DNA of 46,776 nt from Acidobacteria bacterium 13_2_20CM_57_17 (GTDB lineage Bacteria; Acidobacteriota; Terriglobia; Acidiferrales; UBA7541): the NCBI GenBank assembly GCA_001914785.1, contig MNDE01000024.1, positions 1 to 46,776 of the forward strand, in the 5' to 3' direction. The position numbers and the translations under genes are program-made. Positions within the stretch are counted from its first letter, which is position 1. Each line of letters starts with the position of its first letter. This document shows, piece by piece, positions 17,766-27,262 of this stretch. A model generated the notes under the pieces. The model searched no databases and had not been told where the DNA came from. It saw nothing but the letters and a program-made list of their open reading frames with translations.

Positions 17766-18620
17766 ATGGCGACGCAAGCTCAAACAGAGCAAGCCCTTGA
17801 GGTTAACGCCTGCTTCCAGGTTTTGGGCGTACGCGTAGACGCTGTCCAGATCCCGGACGTGGTTGCCCAGATGACAGAATGGATTCACGAGAAAACGGGG
17901 TGTCATTCCATCGCCGCGACCGGCATGAACGGCATCGTCGAAGCCCAGCACGATCCCGAGTTCAAGCAAGTTCTGAACGCAACGGACTTGGTTGTGCCGG
18001 ATGGCATGCCACTCGTCTGGCTGGGCCGTCGCCGTGGCCATGTTTTGCCACGGCGCGTGTATGGCCCTGATCTGCTGCTGGCGTTCTGTGAAAAGACTCC
18101 CGGGCAGGGATATCGGCACTTCTTTTATGGCGCAGAGAGGGAGCCAGATGTCCCGGAACGCCTTGCGGAAACTCTCAAGAATCGATTTCCCGGAACGATC
18201 GTGGTAGGAACCTATTCCCGTCCTTTGCAGCCTATGAGCCTTGAACAAGAGAATGAAATTGTATCGCTGATCTCGCACGCTGCACCCGATGTCCTCTGGG
18301 TAGGTTTGGGTGAGCTAAGACAGGTGCGCTGGATGCACGCCCACAGAGACAAACTACACGTTCCGGTTCTGGTTGGCGTGGGCGCTGCCTTCGACATGCT
18401 TTCGGGGAGAAAGAAACAGGCCCCTCGCTGGATGCGCGAGCACGGCCTTGAATGGTTCTTCCGCCTAATGCAAGAGCCGCGCCGTTTGTGGCGGCGTTAT
18501 TTGGTCTACGGAGCCCAATTTATCGCTTACCTTGTGCTGGAGAGCTTGCGGCTGAAGAATTTCGACGCTAGCGGCAGCAGTCTCCAAAACGGAACACAAA
18601 GCCGTCAAGCGCGTACTTAA
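17766..18620 (+). CDS. WecB/TagA/CpsF-family glycosyltransferase (GT26)
   Basis: 284 residues from ATG 17766, where family homology begins; codons upstream are Phe/Ser-rich and look non-coding. Signatures are FQVLGVRVDAV, ATGMNGIVEAQ, the aspartate in VVPDGMPLVWLGRR, HFFYGA and VLVGVGAAFDMLSGRKKQAP. The strongly conserved PKQE block after GLG is here GLGELRQVRWM, so the Pro, Lys and Glu differ while the Gln stays. These enzymes add N-acetylmannosamine, glucose or related sugars to the undecaprenyl-linked primer. The basic C-terminal end fits peripheral membrane binding. Confidence 0.9.
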   Translation: MATQAQTEQALEVNACFQVLGVRVDAVQIPDVVAQMTEWIHEKTGCHSIAATGMNGIVEAQHDPEFKQVLNATDLVVPDGMPLVWLGRRRGHVLPRRVYGPDLLLAFCEKTPGQGYRHFFYGAEREPDVPERLAETLKNRFPGTIVVGTYSRPLQPMSLEQENEIVSLISHAAPDVLWVGLGELRQVRWMHAHRDKLHVPVLVGVGAAFDMLSGRKKQAPRWMREHGLEWFFRLMQEPRRLWRRYLVYGAQFIAYLVLESLRLKNFDASGSSLQNGTQSRQART

Positions 18621-18770
18621 GTCTTTCCTGTTTGCAAATCTCCACACATTCCGCCTCAGGTCTTCACCTGCATTTCAATTCAAGGCTGCACCTTATCGAC
18701 TGGCGCGCCCCCGCTTCGTAGTCTCAATTTGCCCGATCCTCGTTCCGAAGTAGGAGTCAGAGCCATCCAA

Positions 18771-19982
18771 GTGGAAAGAACTCGGTCCAAGGGGTTGATT
18801 CTAGGCGTCTTTGCATTCGCCATAACTTTTCTCTGCCTGCCGCATAATCTACTGTCCGCCGCCAATCCGGCCATTTCCACTCAAGGCTCCCAGGAAGCTC
18901 ACTCGTCACCGCAATCGGCAAGTCAGAACCAAACTGCGCCTCCGCCAAACTTGGAAACTGCCGGGGATTGGAATCACCGCCTAAAGGAACTGCTGGATTC
19001 CAATCCATCAACTCCGGTTCTAAGCGCGCAAGAATACCGCATCGGTCCCGAAGATGTCCTCAATATAAACGTCTTCGAAGCCCAGGAGCTGAATCGCGAA
19101 GTTCGCGTCTCGGCAGGCGGAGAAATTTCATTGCCCTTGCTTGGTTCAGTTCGAGCGGCAGGATTGACTCCCCGCGAATTGGAATTTGTCCTCCAGGAAC
19201 TTCTTCATCGCACCTACATGAAGGACCCTCACGTCAGCGTGTTTGTGCGCGAGATGCAAAGCCATCCTGTTTCTGTGCTGGGAGCGGTCAGACGGCCCGG
19301 CGTTTTCCAGATTCGTGGAAGCAGGACGCTTCTTGAGGTTCTCTCTCTCGCAGAAGGTTTGGCTGATGATGCCGGCGAAACCGTCATCATTCTGCGAGGC
19401 GCGGGCTTGTCCACAGAGCCGGAACCGCCCGCGGATCACTCCATGGATCATCCCGCCGCACCCGATCCACCCTCCTCTGGCCCGCAAAGTCCCGGCGAAG
19501 CGAATGCCGTGTCTTCTTCTCTCAACGACAATCGCTCAGCGCCAGAGGGTGCCGTGCAGGTGAACTTGAAAGATCTTCTGGAGTCGGCTGATTCTCGCAG
19601 CAACCCTTTGGTTCATCCCGGCGACATCGTTAAGGTCACTCGCGCAGGCGTTGTTTACGTGATTGGCGAAGTTCGCAAGCCCGGCGGATTCGTCTTGAAA
19701 TCAAATGAGAAAATTTCCGTCCTTCAGGCCCTGGCTTTGAGCGAAGGACTCACTCCCATCGCTTCAAAGGGCAATGCGCGAATTATCCGCACGGATCAAA
19801 GCGGTGAACGAAAAGAGACTCCCATTAACTTGGGAAAAATCCTGGCGGGCAAGGCTCCTGACCCAGTGCTCGGGCCAAAGGATATTGTCTTCGTACCCAA
19901 CAGCGCAGCAAAGACCACCATGAGCCGGGGAGTGGAAGCCGCAGCGCAAACGCTGACCGGGCTGCTTATTTTCCATTGGTAG
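18771..19982 (+). CDS. polysaccharide export protein (Wza-type, SLBB domains)
   Basis: About 403 residues from GTG 18771, with TAGGAG 14 bases upstream; TTG 18729 is an alternative. A signal-like stretch (LILGVFAFAITFLCLPHNLL) is followed by a disordered Ser/Gln/Pro segment. The export domain runs from YRIGPEDVLNINVFEAQE through EISLPLLGSVRAAGLTPREL and DPHVSVFVREMQSHPVSVLG. A second SLBB unit is VYVIGEVRKPGGFVLKSNEK. No lipobox cysteine follows the signal, so it does not look like a lipoprotein. It should form the outer-membrane channel for the polymer, working with the kinase encoded four bases downstream. Confidence 0.92.
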   Translation: MERTRSKGLILGVFAFAITFLCLPHNLLSAANPAISTQGSQEAHSSPQSASQNQTAPPPNLETAGDWNHRLKELLDSNPSTPVLSAQEYRIGPEDVLNINVFEAQELNREVRVSAGGEISLPLLGSVRAAGLTPRELEFVLQELLHRTYMKDPHVSVFVREMQSHPVSVLGAVRRPGVFQIRGSRTLLEVLSLAEGLADDAGETVIILRGAGLSTEPEPPADHSMDHPAAPDPPSSGPQSPGEANAVSSSLNDNRSAPEGAVQVNLKDLLESADSRSNPLVHPGDIVKVTRAGVVYVIGEVRKPGGFVLKSNEKISVLQALALSEGLTPIASKGNARIIRTDQSGERKETPINLGKILAGKAPDPVLGPKDIVFVPNSAAKTTMSRGVEAAAQTLTGLLIFHW

Positions 19983-19986
19983 GGAA

Positions 19987-22386
19987 ATGGACGACCAAAA
20001 TCAAGTCGAGCTTTATAGCCGCGGCCATCGGCTTGATCGGCGTGGGCCCGGCGCTCTCGATGGCCGCGTCCTAGAGCTGCCCGATTCCTACGAAATCCTG
20101 GAACCTGGCGAGGCGCTCGACCTCCGCAGCTATGGCCGCATCCTTCGCAAGCGGCTGCCCACAATCCTTGTCGTCTTTTTCATTCTGTTTACTGGCATTC
20201 TCATCGCCACTCTGAAACAAAAGCCCGTCTATCGGGCCCAAGTCTTGCTGGAAATTCAGAAAGAAAATCCGGACATCCCGACAATCAAGGAGATGTATGA
20301 ACTCGACGCTGTGTCCGATGCCTACCTGAGGACGCAATACAGCATTCTGGCCAGCGAAAGCCTGGCGCGCCGGGTGATCGATCAGCTCCAACTAGAAACT
20401 CTTCCTGAATTCAACTCTCCCAAATGGTGGCAGTTCTGGCCAAGGAATAAGAAATCTCCCGCGCCACAAACTTTTGCAATCGGTCCCGTGCCCGAAACCC
20501 GTGATCGTGAACTGTCCCAGCGAGTCCTTGAGCGATTTCAAGATCGCTTGACCATCGATCCTGTCAATCGCAGCCGCCTTGTAACTGTTCGATTTGACTC
20601 GCGCGATCCGGAACTTGCCGCGCGCGTTGTCAACACGCTTGCCTCGGATTATGTCGATCAAAGTCTGGAAGCACGCTGGCAAGCCACACAAAGGGCCGCT
20701 GAGTGGCTCTCGCAACAGTTGGTGGGCGTGAAGGCGAAATTGGAAAAATCCGAAGATGATCTCCAAAGCTACGCGCGGCGCAATGGTCTGGTCTTCCTTG
20801 AAACCGATAAAGGCGCCAGCCAGAACGTCGCAAACGAGCGGCTGCAGCAACTCCAGGAGCAGCTGACCAGAGCGCAATCCGAGCGATACGAAAAGGAAGC
20901 GCTCTACCGCTTGGTTCAAACAGGCGAGTTCGGAGCCTTGCCTGGAGTCTTCGAGAACAAATTAATTCAGGATTTGAGCGAACGTCTGGCGGAGCTCAAG
21001 CGTGAACACGCCCAGTTGTCGACGACGTTCAGTCCCGATTATCCTCGCGTCAAAGAAATTCAGAGCCAGGTCGACGAAATCGAGTCCTCGCTTCGGGAGG
21101 AGCGTCAGCGCGCCGCCGATCGCATCGCCAACGATTATTCCGCCGCGGTGCGCCGTGAGGACCTGGTCCATCAGGCCGTGGACGGCCAGCAAAAGCAGGT
21201 AAGCCTGATTGCCGAAAAATCAGTCCAGTACAACATCCTGAAACGCGAGGTCGACACGAACAAGCAGCTCTACGAAGGCCTGCTGCAGCAGTTGAAAGAA
21301 GCCGGCGTCTCTGCCGGCCTGAAGGCTAGCAATATCCGTCTCGTGGATTCCGCCGAGCCGCCTGCCAAACCATTTAAGCCGCGAACGCTCTTGAATCTGT
21401 CTGTTGCTGTGTTTCTTGGTTTAGCCCTCGGAATATGTGCCGCGCTCTTCCAGGAGCGCATGGACGATACGCTCAAGGGCGATGACGATGTCGAGCGGTT
21501 GCTTGGCCTTCCTTCCCTGGCATTGATTCCGGTTGTGCCCGCGTCAAATGGTGATCACCTTGGCATCCATAGGTTCCTCCCGCGAGATAAGTCTCTCTCG
21601 CTCGCAGGAAATGGAAACGGCTCAGGCAAGGACCGGCGTCCTTCCTGGCACCTTATAGACCGGGACGGCACACAGCATGCCGCCCTTGGCGAAGCATTTC
21701 GCAGTCTCCGCACCTCGGTCTTGCTGTCGACTCCGGATCGGCCTCCGAGTTCTCTCCTGATCACAAGCACGCAGCCCGCTGACGGCAAAACCACCGTAGC
21801 CTGCAACCTGGCGATTTCGCTGGCGCAGCTTGGTCATCGCGTCTTGCTTGTGGATGCGGATTTGCGTTCTCCTTCTTTGCATAAATTGTTCGGCATCGAT
21901 CGGACCCTGGGCCTGGTCAGCTATCTCACCGGCCAGCAAGATTGGCGCGCCGCGGTACACCCTTCCGGCTCCCGCGGGCTTGATCTCTTGGTTTCCGGCC
22001 CTGTGCCTCCGAATCCCTCCGAGCTTCTTTCTTCCCAGAGCATGGGAGCTTTGATCCGCTCCGCCTCCGCGGAGTACGGCTTTGTAATCCTGGATTCTTC
22101 GCCTATGCTTGCGTTGGCCGATAGCCGCATCCTTGCCCCGCTCGTCAACGGAGTGCTCCTGGTCGTAAGGAGCGGCGCCACTCCTCGCGAGCAGCTTTTG
22201 CACGCGCAGGCTGGAATCCGCGGCGTGGGTGGCAACTTGATCGGCGTGGTGCTGAACAGCGTCGATATTCGCACCAATGGCTACTACAGCTATGGCCCGT
22301 ATGGTCCCAATGCCGGCTCTCCCCCACAAGAAACTTTCGTTCCCGCTAATTTCCAGATGCCGCCGCAACAAAAAGCCAGCGACTGA
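19987..22386 (+). CDS. Wzc-type polysaccharide co-polymerase and BY-kinase
   Basis: 799 residues. The Wzz domain starts near residue 45 with a first membrane segment (LPTILVVFFILFTGILIATL). A long periplasmic coiled-coil part follows, then a second membrane segment (LLNLSVAVFLGLALGICAAL). The cytoplasmic tyrosine kinase domain has Walker A ADGKTT (K601), Walker A' VLLVDADLRSP (D623, D625) and Walker B VILDSS (D703). It ends near a tyrosine cluster (Y766, Y767, Y769, Y772), the usual autophosphorylation site. It sets chain length and drives export together with the Wza protein. ATG lies four bases after the preceding stop. Confidence 0.95.
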   Translation: MDDQNQVELYSRGHRLDRRGPGALDGRVLELPDSYEILEPGEALDLRSYGRILRKRLPTILVVFFILFTGILIATLKQKPVYRAQVLLEIQKENPDIPTIKEMYELDAVSDAYLRTQYSILASESLARRVIDQLQLETLPEFNSPKWWQFWPRNKKSPAPQTFAIGPVPETRDRELSQRVLERFQDRLTIDPVNRSRLVTVRFDSRDPELAARVVNTLASDYVDQSLEARWQATQRAAEWLSQQLVGVKAKLEKSEDDLQSYARRNGLVFLETDKGASQNVANERLQQLQEQLTRAQSERYEKEALYRLVQTGEFGALPGVFENKLIQDLSERLAELKREHAQLSTTFSPDYPRVKEIQSQVDEIESSLREERQRAADRIANDYSAAVRREDLVHQAVDGQQKQVSLIAEKSVQYNILKREVDTNKQLYEGLLQQLKEAGVSAGLKASNIRLVDSAEPPAKPFKPRTLLNLSVAVFLGLALGICAALFQERMDDTLKGDDDVERLLGLPSLALIPVVPASNGDHLGIHRFLPRDKSLSLAGNGNGSGKDRRPSWHLIDRDGTQHAALGEAFRSLRTSVLLSTPDRPPSSLLITSTQPADGKTTVACNLAISLAQLGHRVLLVDADLRSPSLHKLFGIDRTLGLVSYLTGQQDWRAAVHPSGSRGLDLLVSGPVPPNPSELLSSQSMGALIRSASAEYGFVILDSSPMLALADSRILAPLVNGVLLVVRSGATPREQLLHAQAGIRGVGGNLIGVVLNSVDIRTNGYYSYGPYGPNAGSPPQETFVPANFQMPPQQKASD

Positions 22387-22403
22387 TCCATTGCGAGCCT
22401 TCC

Positions 22404-23774
22404 ATGCTTCGATTGCTTGAAGCTGGCCTCATCGTTGCCGTGTGCGTGGCCGTTTTAGCCTTTGGCGGCACAGCCCCTTCGTTTTTCGCAATAACGCAGG
22501 TGATTATCTTTGGGCTTGGGTTTGTCTTCCTTCTCTCAAGACAGTCTTCGCGCGACACTTCCTTCCATATTCCCGTCGCCGGCCCTCTTCTCCTGGTCGC
22601 GTTGGTTCTACTGCAACTTTGCCCGCTTCCTGTTTCCCTGGCGCCCATGTTCGGACGAGCGCGCGACGAAGTGCCCTCCGGGTCGTATTTCACCATCAGC
22701 ATGGAGCGCTACCAAACAGTTTCACATCTCCTGCTGCTGGTTACCTATCTGACTGCCTTCTTCCTGACATTGTTCCTCTGCCGCGATCGCAACGCGAAGA
22801 AGCGGCTCGTCTTCGCCCTTGTGTCACTCGGAGCGTTCGAAGCTCTCTATGGCCTCATTCAATACCTCACCGGCTGGCAGCAAATTTTCGCTTATGTAAA
22901 AAAATACTATTTGGAAGAAGCCACCGGCACGTACATCAACCGCAATCATTTCGCTGGTTTTTTGGAAATGATCCTCCCCTTTGTCATCGTTCTTGCTTTG
23001 CGCTGGACGTACCTTCTATCTAAGAACACTTCCGGCAGAGCTGGTACGTTCCGCAAACTTGTCTCCCGGACCGAACTGGTTTCAGTCGTGTTCTGGCTCT
23101 TTCTTGCCATCGTGATTCTTGCCGCTCTTATCCTGTCGCGCTCGCGTATGGGAATCATTTCCGCTCTGGTTTCACTCGTTGCCATTCTGGCGCTCGCTGG
23201 AACATCGACCGTGGGTCCGCGCGCCAGGGCGGCAGTCGCTGCAGTATTTTTTCTCGGCGTCCTGGGACTGGTTGTGTGGATCGGCAGCGATCCTGTCATG
23301 AGCCGTTTCGAAACTCTGGGCCAGGAATACAATCTTAGCGGTCAGAGCCGCGTTTCGATCTGGCATGACACGCTAGGGTTGATTCGCCAGCATCCCTTCC
23401 TCGGAACTGGGCTCGGGTCCTTTTTCGTGGCTTACACCTCCGTTCAAACTGCTTTCCTCAATCTTCTTGTTGAGCACGCCCACTGCGATTACCTGGAAGT
23501 AGCCACGGAACTTGGCCTGCCTGGTGCGATCTTGGTATTTGGCTCGATCTTCTGGGTTCTTGCCCAGACCGTACGTCGGTACGGAAAGTTGGAGGAACGT
23601 TTTGACAAAGCCGTTTCGCTCGCTTGTATCGGGAGTATTGGCGCCATTTTGGTGCATAGCCTGGCCGACTTTAATCTGTATATCCCTGCCAACGCACTGG
23701 TCTTCACCATGATTCTGGCGATGGCTTGGTCTAGCGCTCATCCCGAATCACCGCCGCGGCGGGAGATCCCATGA
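22404..23774 (+). CDS. second O-antigen ligase/polymerase-family membrane protein
   Basis: 456 residues, about eleven membrane segments. The large external loop carries GTYINRNHFAGFLEMILPF, and the later helix junction has VEHAHCDYLEVATELGLPG, both typical of Wzy/O-antigen ligase proteins. It follows the Wzc gene by 17 bases and is the last gene of the forward export unit. With the protein at 10617 the locus has two members of one superfamily; one may polymerise and the other ligate, but the sequence alone does not say which. Confidence 0.88.
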   Translation: MLRLLEAGLIVAVCVAVLAFGGTAPSFFAITQVIIFGLGFVFLLSRQSSRDTSFHIPVAGPLLLVALVLLQLCPLPVSLAPMFGRARDEVPSGSYFTISMERYQTVSHLLLLVTYLTAFFLTLFLCRDRNAKKRLVFALVSLGAFEALYGLIQYLTGWQQIFAYVKKYYLEEATGTYINRNHFAGFLEMILPFVIVLALRWTYLLSKNTSGRAGTFRKLVSRTELVSVVFWLFLAIVILAALILSRSRMGIISALVSLVAILALAGTSTVGPRARAAVAAVFFLGVLGLVVWIGSDPVMSRFETLGQEYNLSGQSRVSIWHDTLGLIRQHPFLGTGLGSFFVAYTSVQTAFLNLLVEHAHCDYLEVATELGLPGAILVFGSIFWVLAQTVRRYGKLEERFDKAVSLACIGSIGAILVHSLADFNLYIPANALVFTMILAMAWSSAHPESPPRREIP

Positions 23775-23826
23775 TAAGAAACAATGGCGAGATGCCGGTG
23801 CTACGAAAGGCCAGGAAGGGTTCCAC

Positions 23827-24402
23827 TCAGCGCGGGCGCGTGGTCAGGCCGGCTTGTTTCCAGAGCTTATCCCATTGCCAGATATTTGGCTCGGGGATGC
23901 GGTAGCCGAGCAGATGGGCCAGCAACAAAATCTGGCCACGATGATGCGCTTCGTGCGAGAACATGTAAGCGAACATGGTCCCTCCCGCGGGCCACGTGGG
24001 CACATAGCCGTCGCGACGGAACTTTGCAACGCGGCGATTTGGAGCCGCTGAGAGAGCATCCGACAACATGCGCAGGCACTGCGCGGCGCTTCTCCTGTGC
24101 GCGGCGACAGTTTGCTTCATGGTGCAGCGGTGCGGATCGAGTGGCGGCGGACACTTCAGATGCGGCGCTGAATTCCTCAGCCACGTTAGTCTGCTGTTGT
24201 GCAGATGCGCGAAGATGGCCGCGATCGTACGGCCTTTGCCTTTTTTGCCCGGCGGCTGGGCGCGCCACGCACGCGGGTCGAGATGCGCGAGAAGGAGCTG
24301 GTTCATCGCGTCGTTGCTCGCGTAGGTTTCGAGCAGGCTGTCGCGAATCTCGGCCAGCGCAGCGTAAGGTTGAAATGTCTCCGCGTGGGATTGGTGTGCC
24401 AT
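23827..24402 (-). CDS. DinB-family protein
   Basis: 191 residues from ATG 24402, which has GGAG just upstream. Features of the DinB fold are IAAIFAHLHNSRLTWLRN (first helix histidines) and FSHEAHHRGQILLLAHLLG (HxxxH type helix), giving three likely metal-binding histidines. No signal peptide is present, so it is cytoplasmic. Family members include thiol-dependent S-transferases and stress-linked enzymes; the substrate is unknown. It diverges from another DinB gene at 24479. Confidence 0.88.
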   Translation of the reverse strand: MAHQSHAETFQPYAALAEIRDSLLETYASNDAMNQLLLAHLDPRAWRAQPPGKKGKGRTIAAIFAHLHNSRLTWLRNSAPHLKCPPPLDPHRCTMKQTVAAHRRSAAQCLRMLSDALSAAPNRRVAKFRRDGYVPTWPAGGTMFAYMFSHEAHHRGQILLLAHLLGYRIPEPNIWQWDKLWKQAGLTTRPR

Positions 24403-24478
24403 GGAAGCTCCGCCAATTTTTAATTGATAGCAAGGTATGTGTGTGTAGGATAGCAGGGCGAGCCTTGGGGGAAGACGA

Positions 24479-25006
24479 ATGAACATTCCAGAAACCTACG
24501 ATTACCTCGTTCGCGCCCGCAGGAACTTGTGGACCGCGCTGGAGCGCGTGCCGGACGAGGTTTTATCCCGCAAATTGCTGGACGGCGATCGCTTTCACTG
24601 CATCAAGGATCTCGTGTTTCACATAGTCGCCACAGAGGACTTCTGGATTCGCGAGGAGATCCTGCGCGAACAGCCGGTGCGGCAGACCATTTCCGCCTTG
24701 AAGGATACCAAGGGCGGCCCTATTTTTAGCGGTTCCCCGCTCGAAATGCTGCTGGACTACTGGCGCCTTGTCGAGCAGAGCACCCTTGCTTATCTCCCTA
24801 CTCTCGATGACGGCGAGTTGAAACGGGTTGTGACTGTGCACGACAGGCCGGGGCAGCGCTTCACCGTGGATGGCCTGCTGTGGAACGTGATGTTTCACGA
24901 GATGCGCCATACCTCCCAGATGACCGTCCTTCTGCGCACTCAAGGCATCAAACCGCCCGCTCTTGACCTGTATTATTACCTGCCAATTGCTGCTGTGTCG
25001 GCGTGA
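24479..25006 (+). CDS. DinB-family protein
   Basis: 175 residues from ATG 24479 with GGGGGA upstream. KDLVFHIVATEDFWIREEIL holds the first metal-site histidine, and NVMFHEMRHTSQMTVLLRTQ gives the HExxHT motif of the family. It is cytoplasmic. The 76-base gap to the divergent DinB gene should hold promoters for both; the two share the fold but little sequence, so they are not a recent duplication. Confidence 0.9.
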   Translation: MNIPETYDYLVRARRNLWTALERVPDEVLSRKLLDGDRFHCIKDLVFHIVATEDFWIREEILREQPVRQTISALKDTKGGPIFSGSPLEMLLDYWRLVEQSTLAYLPTLDDGELKRVVTVHDRPGQRFTVDGLLWNVMFHEMRHTSQMTVLLRTQGIKPPALDLYYYLPIAAVSA

Positions 25007-25101
25007 GGTTCCTCGCCTCACGTCCTCAGTTTCAACCTTCCATCACCTTGACATCCCGCCATTCGCGTTGTTAACTCGCCACGCGAGGAGGCTCTTTTCC
25101 A

Positions 25102-27165
25102 ATGACACGCAAAGCGCGCATCGTCTCCGCTCTTCTCATTGCAACTCTGACTCTTGCTTCCAACCCAAACCTCTTGGCGCAGGATGCTTCTCACAAACTT
25201 AGCGCCATGGATGAGTTCCAGATTCAGCTTCCCACCGACCCGCAAATTTCTCCTGACGGCAAGCGCATCGTCTATGTGCGCCGCTTCGCCGATCCCATGA
25301 CCGACAAGCGCTACTCGAATCTCTGGATCATTAATGCCGACGGAACTGACCATCGCCCGCTCACCACCGGCAATCGCAGTGACGCCTCTCCGCGCTGGTC
25401 GCCGGACGGCATGCGCCTGGCATACCTCTCCGACGCCGACGGCAAACAACAGCTCTATATTCGCTGGATGGACACTGGCCAGACCGCACGCATCACCAAT
25501 CTCGACCAGGCCCCTGACGCGATCGCCTGGTCGCCCGACGGAAAAATGCTGTCTTTCTCTTCGCTCGTTCTTGGGAAAGGCCCGCACATCGCTGATCTGC
25601 CGGCTCCGCCTTCCGGCGCGAAATGGGCTGACCCTCCCGCCGCCTACAATCGCTTGGTGTATCGCTTCAACGGTGCGGGTTATCTCAAGCCCGGCTTCAT
25701 GCAGATTTTTGTCGTTGACAGCGAAGGCGGCGCCCCGCGCCAGGTCTCTAACGGAAATTTCCCCAATGGCGGCAACGAATTCGGCCCGTCACGCGCGTCC
25801 TGGACGCCTGATGGCAAGTATCTGATCGTCTCCGTCAACCGCCATCCCGAATCCGATCACGAGTATTTCGACGATGAAGTCTATGAGTTTAGCGTGGCTG
25901 ATGGCTCGCTTCGCCCTCTCACCAATCGCAAAGGCCCGGACAATTCTCCCGCTGTGTCTCCCGACGGAAAACTCATCGCCTACACCGGCTACGATGACCG
26001 CTACCAGGGCCATCAAACGACCAAACTCTACCTCATGAATCGCGATGGCACGAATTCGCATTCCCTGTCGGACAAACTCGATCGCGATATCCAGGACCCC
26101 CAATGGGCTCCGGACAACAGCGGCGTCTATTTCCGCTACGACGATCAGGGCGATTCCAAGATAGGTTTCTATCCCGTAGCCGGCGGCGTTTCCAAGAAAA
26201 TCGCCGAACATCTTGCTTCCACGCTGGGTGCCGGCGGCAGCGGCACCTTTTCTCTGTCCCGCACCGGCACGATCGCTCTCACCTACGGCCGTCCGGACAA
26301 TCCCGGCGACATCGCCATCTCCAACATGGGCGCGATGAAAGTGCTGACCTCTTTGAATCAGGAATTGTTGACGCAAAACAAGCCCGGCCACGTCGAAGAG
26401 ATTTCGTTTGAATCCTCAAAAGGCAATCGTAAAATTCAGGGCTGGATCGTTCACCCGCCGGATTTTGATCCTTCCAAGAAATATCCTCTCGTTCTTGAAA
26501 TTCACGGCGGCCCCTTCGCCGACTATGGCGATCGTTTTGATTTCGAAAAGCAGGTGCTGGCTGGCAGAGGCTATGTGGTTCTCTATATCAACCCGCGTGG
26601 CAGCACCAGCTACGGCGAAGACTTTGCCAACCTCATTCATCACGCCTATCCCGGCGATGATTTCTACGACCTCAACAGCGGCGTCGACGCCGTCGTCGCC
26701 AAGGGCTACATCGACACCAACAATCTCTTCGTGACTGGCGGCAGCGGCGGCGGTGTCCTCACCTGCTGGACCATCGAGCACACCGAGCGTTTTCGCGCCG
26801 CGGCTTCGCTCTATCCGGTCATCAACTGGTACAGCTTTGCGCTTACCTCCGATATTCCCTTCATAACCAAATATTGGTTCCCCGCTCTTCCCTGGGACAG
26901 CACCGACAATTACATGCAGCGCTCGCTCACCAATCTCGTCGCCAAGGTTAAAACTCCCACATTAGTCATGACCGGCGAAGCCGACTATCGCACGCCCATT
27001 TCCGAAGCCGAACAGTTTTACGAGGCTCTCAAACTCCTGAATGTGGACACCGTCCTTGTCCGTGTCCCCGAAGAGCCGCATGGTATTGGCCGCCGCCCCA
27101 GCCATCACATTGCCAAAATGCTCTACATTGCCGGCTGGTTCGAACAGCACAAGTCGAAGCCGTAA
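25102..27165 (+). CDS. secreted S9-family peptidase (acylaminoacyl-peptidase type)
   Basis: 687 residues. A signal peptide (residues 1-26, ending near LLAQ) is followed by a TolB-like propeller with repeated blades such as DPQISPDGKRIVYVRR, SPRWSPDGMRLAYLSD and AIAWSPDGKMLSFSS. The catalytic domain begins near residue 430. The predicted triad is S548 (GGSGGG), D628 (GEADYRTP) and H660 (EEPHGIGRR). ATG follows a GAGGAGG ribosome site. It should hydrolyse peptides in the periplasm or outside the cell, probably for nutrient use. It shares only domain layout with the S9 gene at 824. Confidence 0.95.
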   Translation: MTRKARIVSALLIATLTLASNPNLLAQDASHKLSAMDEFQIQLPTDPQISPDGKRIVYVRRFADPMTDKRYSNLWIINADGTDHRPLTTGNRSDASPRWSPDGMRLAYLSDADGKQQLYIRWMDTGQTARITNLDQAPDAIAWSPDGKMLSFSSLVLGKGPHIADLPAPPSGAKWADPPAAYNRLVYRFNGAGYLKPGFMQIFVVDSEGGAPRQVSNGNFPNGGNEFGPSRASWTPDGKYLIVSVNRHPESDHEYFDDEVYEFSVADGSLRPLTNRKGPDNSPAVSPDGKLIAYTGYDDRYQGHQTTKLYLMNRDGTNSHSLSDKLDRDIQDPQWAPDNSGVYFRYDDQGDSKIGFYPVAGGVSKKIAEHLASTLGAGGSGTFSLSRTGTIALTYGRPDNPGDIAISNMGAMKVLTSLNQELLTQNKPGHVEEISFESSKGNRKIQGWIVHPPDFDPSKKYPLVLEIHGGPFADYGDRFDFEKQVLAGRGYVVLYINPRGSTSYGEDFANLIHHAYPGDDFYDLNSGVDAVVAKGYIDTNNLFVTGGSGGGVLTCWTIEHTERFRAAASLYPVINWYSFALTSDIPFITKYWFPALPWDSTDNYMQRSLTNLVAKVKTPTLVMTGEADYRTPISEAEQFYEALKLLNVDTVLVRVPEEPHGIGRRPSHHIAKMLYIAGWFEQHKSKP

Positions 27166-27262
27166 AAGCATCCACTCATTTATGTTGCGTTTATCTTCGC
27201 CGCTATATAGGTAGCTACGCCAAGCTCAAGCTAAACATTGAAAACCAAAGGGAGACGACATC

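Noticed and set aside
4872..23774. Exosortase/PEP-CTERM type polysaccharide locus
   Set aside because: No exosortase-like membrane protein and no PEP-CTERM tail was found among the products.
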